From SIG575 sp045595725 (lineage in GTDB: Bacteria > Bacillota > Clostridia > Oscillospirales > Acutalibacteraceae): DNA of 19,795 bases. Position 1 is the stretch's first letter. Each line of letters begins with the position of its first letter. The position numbers and the translations under genes were made by a program. The notes beneath the pieces were generated by a model. It ran no database searches. It was not told the origin of the DNA and worked only from the letters and a program-made list of their open reading frames with translations. This document shows, piece after piece, positions 1-6,971 of this stretch. The stretch is taken from contig JAZOAY010000074.1 of the NCBI GenBank assembly GCA_045595725.1, positions 1-19,795 of the forward strand, in the 5' to 3' direction.

Positions 1-2
1 CA

Positions 3-2576
3 GCCGGTTCTTACAACATGGTAGTTTACTGTGAAGTTTGCGGTGAAAAACTTTCATCTACACCCGCAACAGAAGCAGCTCTCGGTCATACAGAGGCAGC
101 TCCCGTTGAAGAAAATGTTGTTCCTGCAACATGCGTAGCAGACGGTTCTTACGATAAAGTAATTTATTGTGAAACATGCGGTGAAGAACTCAGCCGTGAA
201 GAAATCGTTATTCCCAAAGGTGACGGTCACGTAGAAGGCGAAGCAGTAAGAGAAAACGTAGTTCTCGGTAACTGCATCACAGACACAACATTTGATGAAG
301 TTGTTTACTGCGTAACATGCGGTGAAGAACTCAGCCGTGTAGAAAAAACAGAGAAAGCTGACGGACATAACTACGAAGCAGTAGTAACAGCTCCCACATG
401 TACAGAAGCAGGTTACACAACACACACATGTGCAGATTGTGGCGACGAATACGTTGATACTCCCGTTGCAGCTCTCGGTCATACAGACGGTGAAGTTGTA
501 ATCGTTGATGCAACAGCTACAAGAGAAGGTAGCAAGAAAACATACTGTGCAGTATGTGGTGAACTTCTCAAGACAGAAGTACTTCCCAAAGTTGAAGGTA
601 AAGTAGTTCTTACAGTTGCTAATGGCAACAACACAATCCTTACAGGTATTGTTAACTCTGACTACTCAGCAAGTGTATCAGTACCTAAGGGTATTACAAT
701 TGATACAAGCTCAATTACAGCAGGTCTTACAATGAAAGACGTTGCTTCACTTGGTATTACAGGTACAAAATCATTTGAAAAAGTTATCGCTACAGGTGTT
801 GATAAGAACATCGTATTTGATAACTACATTCCCACAACATTTACTGGTGCTACAGTAAGCGGTATGATTGATGGCGTAGCTTATGGTTACGAATTCACAG
901 CTGTTAACACAGAAGATGCATTTACAATCAATGCTACTCCCGATGCAGGCGTTCAGCCCGCATGGCATGCACTTACAAGTCATATTTCTACTGCAGAAAA
1001 AGCTGCTGATGACAGCTATGCACTTGTTCCCAGCGCAGCATATGTTCAGATCGGTACAGAAAAACTTGTATTTGAAGATGGTAAAGATTCATTCAAGCTT
1101 GATAACATTTCTGCAGGTACACAGGATGAACTCAGAGCAGCAGTTAAACTTCTTGAAGTAGAAGAACTTGAAGATGCTCAGATCGAAATCTTCCTTCCCG
1201 CAGGCACAGTTCTTGCTCTCAGCAACTACGAAGCAACTCTTGAAGATGATGCAACAATCACAATCTATGGTTACACAGATTCAGTAGCTGTTAATACAAT
1301 TATGTCACAGCTCAGAGATTGCACAACAACTACAGAAATCATCAAGACTCTTGCTCTCTTCGTTGGTGACGTTGCAAACGCAATCAATGGTCAGGATGTA
1401 ACTCTTAACATCGAATTCGACCACATCCCCGAAGCAGATTGGACAGTTGTTAAAGATGCAACATGTACAGAAGATGGTCTCCAGGTTAAATATTGTATCA
1501 TGTGTGGTGAAGTAGCAGAAGAAGAGAAAATTCCTGCACTTGGTCACGATTATGAAGCAGTAGTAACAGATCCTACATGTACAGATGAAGGCTACACAAC
1601 ATATACATGTACAGTTTGCGGCGACTCATATGATGATGATTTCGTTGCAGCACTTGGTCATGATTATGAAGCAGTAGTAACAGATCCTACATGTACAGAT
1701 AAGGGTTACACAACATACACATGTTCAGTATGCGGTGATGTTTATGTAGCTGATTATGTTGATGCTCTCGACCATGATTATGAAGCAGTAGTAACAGATC
1801 CTACATGTACAGAAGAAGGTTACACAACATGCACATGTAAGGTTTGTGGCGACACACACACTTCACTTCCCGTTGACGCTCTTGGCCATACAGCAGGCGA
1901 AGCAGTGAAAGAAAACGAAGTAGCTGCTGACTGCGAAAACGCAGGTTCTTATGAATCAGTTGTTTACTGTACAGTATGGGGTGAAGGACTCAGCCGTGAA
2001 GTAGTTGAAGTTCCTGCACTCGGTCACACATATGAAGCAGTAGTAACAGCTCCCACATGTACAGAAGCAGGTTACACAACATACACATGTTCAGTATGTG
2101 GTGACAGCTATGTAGCAGATGAAACTGCAGCTCTCGGCCATACAGCAGGCGAATGGAAAGCTGACGAAGCTAAACCCGGATTCTTCAACAAGTACTGTGA
2201 AGTTTGCGGCGTTCTCCTTGAAACAGAACAGCTCCAGTTCCCCGCAACAGGTATTGAACTTGACGAAGAAAGCGTAACAACTAAGTATGTAAGAAAAGCT
2301 CCTGCTTTCACACTTACAGCAACAGTTCTTCCCGCTGATAAAGATAAGCTCGGTTACGACGTAATCTGGACATCATCAAACGAAAAAGTTGCTACAGTTG
2401 ACCAGGACGGTAACGTTACAACTCACCACTTCGGTGACGCTGTAATCACAGCAACACTCGTAGATGCTGACGGAAATGAAATTGCTAAAGACACATGTGA
2501 AGTAGAAGTTTACTACACATTCGGTCAGTGGCTCATCTGGCTCTTCCTTCTCGGTTGTGCTTGGTATTTCGTATAA
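3..2576 (+). CDS. Surface protein with CxxCG repeats, Ig-like (Big_2) domain and C-terminal membrane tail (5' partial)
   Basis: The frame is open to the left edge, so the N-terminus and any signal peptide lie outside the window; the ATG at 18 is internal. Residues below count from that ATG. Residues 1-160 and about 490-740 are repeats of two related kinds, each with a CxxCG pair (YCETCGEELS; YTCSVCGDSY) ending in A-L-G-H. Residues about 195-480 form a non-repetitive, beta-rich region I cannot assign. About 742-836 resembles a bacterial Ig-like Big_2 domain (IWTSSNEKVATVD). The chain ends in the hydrophobic tail FGQWLIWLFLLGCAWYFV with no LPxTG motif and no basic residues after it. Codon choice is strongly biased, which hints at high expression. 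One repeat has lost a cysteine (CTVWG at 1968-1982). Role inferred: cell-surface or secreted structural or adhesive protein. Paired cysteines could bind metal or form disulfides. Confidence 0.8.
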   Translation, partial: AGSYNMVVYCEVCGEKLSSTPATEAALGHTEAAPVEENVVPATCVADGSYDKVIYCETCGEELSREEIVIPKGDGHVEGEAVRENVVLGNCITDTTFDEVVYCVTCGEELSRVEKTEKADGHNYEAVVTAPTCTEAGYTTHTCADCGDEYVDTPVAALGHTDGEVVIVDATATREGSKKTYCAVCGELLKTEVLPKVEGKVVLTVANGNNTILTGIVNSDYSASVSVPKGITIDTSSITAGLTMKDVASLGITGTKSFEKVIATGVDKNIVFDNYIPTTFTGATVSGMIDGVAYGYEFTAVNTEDAFTINATPDAGVQPAWHALTSHISTAEKAADDSYALVPSAAYVQIGTEKLVFEDGKDSFKLDNISAGTQDELRAAVKLLEVEELEDAQIEIFLPAGTVLALSNYEATLEDDATITIYGYTDSVAVNTIMSQLRDCTTTTEIIKTLALFVGDVANAINGQDVTLNIEFDHIPEADWTVVKDATCTEDGLQVKYCIMCGEVAEEEKIPALGHDYEAVVTDPTCTDEGYTTYTCTVCGDSYDDDFVAALGHDYEAVVTDPTCTDKGYTTYTCSVCGDVYVADYVDALDHDYEAVVTDPTCTEEGYTTCTCKVCGDTHTSLPVDALGHTAGEAVKENEVAADCENAGSYESVVYCTVWGEGLSREVVEVPALGHTYEAVVTAPTCTEAGYTTYTCSVCGDSYVADETAALGHTAGEWKADEAKPGFFNKYCEVCGVLLETEQLQFPATGIELDEESVTTKYVRKAPAFTLTATVLPADKDKLGYDVIWTSSNEKVATVDQDGNVTTHHFGDAVITATLVDADGNEIAKDTCEVEVYYTFGQWLIWLFLLGCAWYFV
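1551..1892 (+). repeat. Three tandem 114-bp coding repeats
   Basis: Units start at 1551, 1665 and 1779, exactly 114 bp (38 residues) apart, each opening with YEAVVTDPTCT and carrying one CxxCG. Related but more diverged copies start at 372 and 2031. The near-identity of adjacent units suggests recent duplication or gene conversion within the gene. Confidence 0.9.
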
Positions 2577-2620
2577 TCCTGAAGCAATAGTTCAGTTTAG
2601 CGTGAATTAAACACAAACAG

Positions 2621-2656
2621 ATACCCCTTTGCAAAAACGCAAAGGGGTATTTTTTA
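2621..2656 (+). terminator. Intrinsic terminator of the surface-protein gene
   Basis: A perfect 12-bp stem (ATACCCCTTTGC, 2621-2632, paired with 2639-2650) with a 6-nt loop is followed by a run of T. It lies 45 bases after the stop codon. Confidence 0.92.
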
Positions 2657-2719
2657 TCAGTCTTCATGATTAAATAGAAAAGCAATTATTTTTTCAAAAT
2701 CACATATTGAAGATAACTA

Positions 2720-2748
2720 TTGACTTTGAGAAAGGAAAATGATAACCT
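2720..2748 (+). promoter_or_regulatory. Possible promoter of the lipase-like gene
   Basis: TTGACT (2720-2725) and TAACCT (2743-2748) are 17 bp apart. The -35 box is good and the -10 box poor, so this is tentative. If correct, transcription begins near 2755, downstream of the alternative ATG at 2739, which supports the start at 2778. Confidence 0.35.
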
Positions 2749-2777
2749 TATTTTATAAAAATCAGGGAGATGAGGTT

Positions 2778-4697
2778 ATGAAAAAATTTATAAGCATTTT
2801 TCTTGCAATTGTTCTTGTTCTGACAACAGGTCTGTCTGCTTTTGCGGCAAAGCCTGTTCCCGAATATGACCGTAGCTGTCAGACAGATTGTAAAGGAGAT
2901 TGTGAATACACACCCATAATCGTTGTTCACGGTATTATGCAGTCACAGGTTTATGTTCAGGATAAAGAGGGTAATGATATTCTCACAAGCGACGGTTTCC
3001 CCATTGTTGAGGGTATGGACATGCAGTTCATGTTTGATATGAAAAATATCACTGATGCTATCCCGTCAATTATCTGGAAACTCGTTCTTGCTGTTGTTAC
3101 AGGTAACAGAGACCTTTTTGTTGACGAGATTGTAAAAGTTGTTGATTCAGCTTTCAGTTCCCATTATTTTAATCCTGACGGTACACGTACTAACGCAATA
3201 CACGTTGATGAATATTGGTATTCAAATGAAGTTGCAATGACAAAGCCTGATAAATCTTACGGTTATGCTCAGGGTTATAAAAAAGATGATGACGGCAACA
3301 CACTTCCCTCGTATAAATATGAGCATGAGTACGATTTCATCCGTTCGCAGGTTGACATTACAGGTTATTGTGAAAAAGTAGGTTATGACCACGCATATTA
3401 TTTTGCATACAGTTCATTCGGTGATACTCTTGAAACTGCTGAAAGACTTGATTCGTATGTTCAGATGGTTAAAGAGCAGACAGGTCACGATAAAGTGACA
3501 GTCGTTTTCATCAGCCTTGGCGGTACAATCGGTAACGCATATCTTGCTAAATACTGTAACCCTGATGATATTGACAGAGTAATCTATGCTGCAGCGGCAA
3601 CTGACGGCTCGTACCTTCTCAGCGACCTTATGAATGCTGCTCTCAGCTTTGATGATAATGAGCTTTTCTATTCGGAAATGCTTCCTCTTATTCTTCAACT
3701 TGCTGACGGCGGTATGGATTGGTTGGGATATCTTCTCAACCTTGTAACGAGATTAATTCCTTACAATTTGTTTACCGACCATATTGACTACATAGCAGGC
3801 AGAGTAATCAAAGAGGTTCTCGGCAATCTTATCATGAATTGTCCGTCAATGTGGGCGCTTGTTCCAAGCGGTGAATATGAAAAACTTGCCGCGGAATATA
3901 TTTCGGATGAAGCGCACGCTGTATTAAAAGCAAAGACTGATGAATATTATGAAATCCAGAAAAACGCAGGTGCTACGGTAAAAAAACTTTCAGAAGAAGG
4001 CATGGATATTTTTGTAATCTGCGGTTACGGACTTCCTCTTCCAAGCGTTATTGAAAACTGGAATTACAGTTCCGATAACATCATTCAGATTCAATCAACA
4101 TCTTTAGGTGCAACATCCGCAAAATACGGAGAAGTTCTTCCGGAAAATTATAAACCTGCAATTGATGAAAGCTATATTTCTCCTGACGGTTCACTTGATG
4201 CAGGCACGTGTGCTCTTCCTGACAGAACATGGTTTGTTAAAAATCAGAGCCATCTTGAACTTCAGTCATCAGTTGAAGATGTTATAGCCCTTTGCATTGA
4301 TATTGCTACAAACAAGTCAATTACTGATGCAAGAGTGAACAACGGAGGATATCCTCAGTTCAACGAATACCGTGATATAGACTGTCTCGGCGATGTAATT
4401 AACGCATACGAACGACTTACTGAAGAGGAATTCGCTTCAATTTCCGGTGAAGATAAAGCAGAGCTTGATGCGGCATATGAAACAGCAGTCAAAGAACTTC
4501 AAAAACGTGCATGGAGTTACGAAGATGCGAAAAACGCAGAAATTACTCTTTACACCAAGCTTTATGACCTTGGCTTTGAAGATGATAAACCCTTTGAAAA
4601 GTATGAACTGAATGGAGTTCTCACCCCGATTTTCAAAAAAATGAGTGACTTTATGCTTAAGTATTATGGAGCAAAGGATTATTATTTGTTCAACTGA
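2778..4697 (+). CDS. Secreted alpha/beta-hydrolase, LCAT/lipase-like
   Basis: A 639-residue protein starting MKKFISIFLAIVLV with a signal peptide probably cut after A-F-A (about residue 23). IIVVHGI (His51-Gly-Ile) fits the oxyanion-hole strand of lipases. VVFISLGGT places a candidate nucleophile at Ser246, but position -2 is Phe rather than the usual Gly. Asp470 or Asp474 (PDGSLDAGT) and His492 (NQSHLEL) follow in the order expected of an LCAT/lipase-type triad, and the ICGYGLPLP segment before them also recalls LCAT enzymes. Residues about 510-639 are a helical C-terminal region of unknown role. The ATG at 2778 is chosen because AGGGAG lies 8 nt upstream and the signal peptide begins there; an in-frame ATG at 2739 would add 13 residues. 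Likely role: extracellular esterase or lipase; substrate unknown. Confidence 0.72.
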   Translation: MKKFISIFLAIVLVLTTGLSAFAAKPVPEYDRSCQTDCKGDCEYTPIIVVHGIMQSQVYVQDKEGNDILTSDGFPIVEGMDMQFMFDMKNITDAIPSIIWKLVLAVVTGNRDLFVDEIVKVVDSAFSSHYFNPDGTRTNAIHVDEYWYSNEVAMTKPDKSYGYAQGYKKDDDGNTLPSYKYEHEYDFIRSQVDITGYCEKVGYDHAYYFAYSSFGDTLETAERLDSYVQMVKEQTGHDKVTVVFISLGGTIGNAYLAKYCNPDDIDRVIYAAAATDGSYLLSDLMNAALSFDDNELFYSEMLPLILQLADGGMDWLGYLLNLVTRLIPYNLFTDHIDYIAGRVIKEVLGNLIMNCPSMWALVPSGEYEKLAAEYISDEAHAVLKAKTDEYYEIQKNAGATVKKLSEEGMDIFVICGYGLPLPSVIENWNYSSDNIIQIQSTSLGATSAKYGEVLPENYKPAIDESYISPDGSLDAGTCALPDRTWFVKNQSHLELQSSVEDVIALCIDIATNKSITDARVNNGGYPQFNEYRDIDCLGDVINAYERLTEEEFASISGEDKAELDAAYETAVKELQKRAWSYEDAKNAEITLYTKLYDLGFEDDKPFEKYELNGVLTPIFKKMSDFMLKYYGAKDYYLFN

Positions 4698-4704
4698 ATA
4701 AAAG

Positions 4705-4747
4705 AAAAGGAGCTGTAAAAAACGAAAGTTTTTACAGCTCCTTTTTT
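4705..4747. terminator. Bidirectional intrinsic terminator
   Basis: A 17-bp stem (4705-4721 with 4729-4745) around the core GGAGCTGT, loop 4722-4728. On the plus strand it ends in a run of T just after the lipase-like gene. On the minus strand the stem is followed by TTTTCTTTTA, so it may also stop the convergent minus operon. Confidence 0.88.
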
Positions 4748-4997
4748 AGGGGATGGGAAGAAAAGATGAAGAACGGACAAACTGAGTAAAATCAAGGGGG
4801 TTATCCTTGGTTTTGTTTGCCCGAAGGCGTACAGAGGTACGTCGAGTGGCGAAGTTTGTTCGTAGTATAAAACATAAAATTTTATCAATTTTCGATTTTT
4901 GCACATTTTGGTGGGGTTCTTCAGGCTCATAACCTGCGGACTCCACATATATTTATGCGGTTTTATACGGTCTTCGCTTATTTTACATCCCCTTTTC
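4748..4997. other. Hairpin-rich convergent intergenic region
   Basis: No supported gene lies between the convergent stops. Three hairpins can be drawn: CAAGG/CCTTG (4793-4797 with 4805-4809), GGCGTAC/GTACGTC with an AGAG loop (4826-4832 with 4837-4843), and a two-stage hairpin at about 4911-4946 in which GTGGGG pairs with CTCCAC and CAGG pairs with CCTG. Overlapping minus-strand frames exist (4746-4946; 4682-5011) but lack domain resemblance and one runs through the terminator. It could be an interspersed repeat, a structured RNA or a long 3' UTR. Confidence 0.45.
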
Positions 4998-6923
4998 CTA
5001 ATTAATACCAACTTTAAATATAGCTTTGTTCTTTGAAACTAAAAGTTCTCCGAAAAATAAATTGCTGTAATTTTTAACATTTATTTCCCGGGGAGGGACA
5101 ACAGGATATTCTGCGTTGTATGAATCGGAATTATGCTTTGAATTAACTTTGGTGAAAAGATAATTAATGCCGATTCTGTGAACATAGAAGCCGTCAATTT
5201 CAATTTTTTGAGGCAGATAACAAGTATAACCGAAATCGTGGTCTTCCGAATTTTCTGCATCAATAATGTGACTTGATACACCGGTAGGATAAAATTTACA
5301 GTTTCGGATAATAAGGTCGCCGTTCCATGTTGAACCGTAATCTGAGCGAAGGGCAATGAAACTATCGGATAAAACAGTTGTGTTTTCAATCAGAGCAGTT
5401 CCGCTTCCTATCAGTTTTATTCCGTGATGACCGAGAACAGAGTTTATAACCGTTGCATTCAGAACACCCTGATGTGCATCAAAGCGTGAGAGTGCACAGC
5501 CGTCATATACAAGATTTTTGCAATAGTTCGTACCTGCAATTCCCCAGTAATCTCCATCGGTTATGTCGTTTGTCTGGTTGCAGTTAATAAACTTTGCATT
5601 GACTGCCGTTGCGGCACCTATATCGTAAGTACCCATTGTTACTTTTGTTCCTGCAGAGCCTATTGTTGTATATTTTTTATGACCTGTAAATGTGCAGTTT
5701 TTTACAGTTACATCAGCACAGCATGAAAGACTGACAAAAGCCGAATAGGGTGAACCTGTTTTGCCCTCGTTTTTAATATCGTGATATAATCCGTCAATTA
5801 CGGTATTTGAGCGTCTGACCTGAATGCCTCTTGCGTAATAGTTATACTCGGAAGAAGCACCGTTTGCAAGAGTTGTAAATTTTCCGCCCTTTATTGTTAA
5901 TACATCAGTGTCGATAGGATAAGCTACAGCATTGGTGATTGCATTGAAGTCCCAGATAAGGGGTGTTTCAGGTGAAATGCTTCCGTTTTCTGTGACAAGG
6001 ATAACATCTGTCTGATTGCTGCCTGAATTCTGGTTTGCACCCTTGCGGATATATCTCTTTACATTGGAATCAGTAAGTACGACAAGACTTTTACTTTCAA
6101 GGGATGAGCCTATATTCGTCGCATCAATTTTAAGAAGAGAAGAAACCTTATCGGTTATATTAATTGAACTTTGTGATGGGGCAATATTAAATATCCATGC
6201 ACTTCTGTTTTCAACAGTTGTGTCATCAATTATAAAGCGTGCAGTTGACCAATCGGTATCGGTTTTTATGTAAGCGGTTTTGTTTGCTCCACCGATATAA
6301 TAGGTTGCATTTTCATTTGCAAAAACACTTAAACCATTTGCATTTGCATATTCATGGGTTTTTACAATAGCTTCAAAGTCATCTGTTTTGCCGTCGCCCA
6401 CGGCCCCAAAATCCTCATATGTAACGAAATCTGAAAAAATTTTATTAAACTCATAACCGTCTTTAAGGGCAAAACTTCCCTGCGAAGAGAGCAGGACTTC
6501 ATCTGCAAAAGCAGTTATTCCCCTTGAAATTCCTGCACCTGAGCTACCGGTGATATAAATATTACCGTTTTCAACTTTAAGGCTGAAAACGTCCGTGTCA
6601 TGCAAAGTTTCATTAATTATAAAGACCTTTTCAGAGGCGTTTTCGTTTACTGCAATCTTTTTGCCGCAAGCCTTATAAAACTCATCGCAAAGTGTTTCAG
6701 CAGCATTTGAGTACAGAGAGCCTTGTTCAGGAGTAACAACTGAGTATTCGTCAACAGACACACCGTTTACGGTTATTTCGTCGAGAGGTCTTACAATATA
6801 CGGGCTTTCAAAGTTGCCCTTTGCAAGATTTTTCTTAAGTTCCGTCTTAGCGGACATCAGAGAAAACGGTGTAGTGAAAAAAGAAATAATGCACATTATC
6901 ACCGCAGTTACTTGTGAAAACAT
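4998..6923 (-). CDS. Secreted right-handed beta-helix protein (pectate lyase 3/GH28-like)
   Basis: About 641 residues. The N-terminus MFSQVTAVIMCIISFF is a signal peptide. Residues about 74-147 form a small alpha/beta domain (GNIYITGSSGAGISRGITAF) resembling the non-catalytic N-terminal domains of GH20/GH67-type enzymes. DFGAVGDGKTDD (about 171-182) is the hallmark opening of the Pectate_lyase_3/GH28 beta-helix, and the rest shows parallel-helix features such as VTVKNCTFTG. The product is probably an extracellular polysaccharide lyase or hydrolase acting on pectin-like chains; I cannot pick catalytic residues. Start: GGAG (6933-6936) touches the ATG at 6930-6932 with no spacer but sits 9 nt before the ATG at 6921-6923, so the latter is preferred; the longer reading adds Met-Lys-Lys. 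It is the last gene of the minus operon, 48 bases after the GH106-like gene. Confidence 0.78.
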   Translation of the reverse strand: MFSQVTAVIMCIISFFTTPFSLMSAKTELKKNLAKGNFESPYIVRPLDEITVNGVSVDEYSVVTPEQGSLYSNAAETLCDEFYKACGKKIAVNENASEKVFIINETLHDTDVFSLKVENGNIYITGSSGAGISRGITAFADEVLLSSQGSFALKDGYEFNKIFSDFVTYEDFGAVGDGKTDDFEAIVKTHEYANANGLSVFANENATYYIGGANKTAYIKTDTDWSTARFIIDDTTVENRSAWIFNIAPSQSSINITDKVSSLLKIDATNIGSSLESKSLVVLTDSNVKRYIRKGANQNSGSNQTDVILVTENGSISPETPLIWDFNAITNAVAYPIDTDVLTIKGGKFTTLANGASSEYNYYARGIQVRRSNTVIDGLYHDIKNEGKTGSPYSAFVSLSCCADVTVKNCTFTGHKKYTTIGSAGTKVTMGTYDIGAATAVNAKFINCNQTNDITDGDYWGIAGTNYCKNLVYDGCALSRFDAHQGVLNATVINSVLGHHGIKLIGSGTALIENTTVLSDSFIALRSDYGSTWNGDLIIRNCKFYPTGVSSHIIDAENSEDHDFGYTCYLPQKIEIDGFYVHRIGINYLFTKVNSKHNSDSYNAEYPVVPPREINVKNYSNLFFGELLVSKNKAIFKVGIN

Positions 6924-6971
6924 TTTTTTCATCTCCTTTGAAAATTTTTATTGTTATAATATTTCTGCAAG

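Noticed and set aside
54..482. 142-residue open frame on the minus strand
   Set aside because: It mirrors the strongly biased codons of the repeat protein on the plus strand, is rich in Cys/Phe without a domain, and has no ribosome binding site.
1551..1892. Regular repeats considered as a CRISPR array
   Set aside because: The period is 114 bp, wholly coding, and units have no unique spacers.
4922..4936. tRNA-Met-like anticodon arm (CAGG, loop CTCATAA, CCTG)
   Set aside because: The loop reads as a CAU anticodon, but no acceptor stem, D arm or TPsiC arm can be drawn around it.
4682..5011. 109- and 66-residue minus-strand frames as genes
   Set aside because: No domain resemblance, no ribosome binding site, and the longer one runs through the terminator hairpin; better explained as non-coding DNA.
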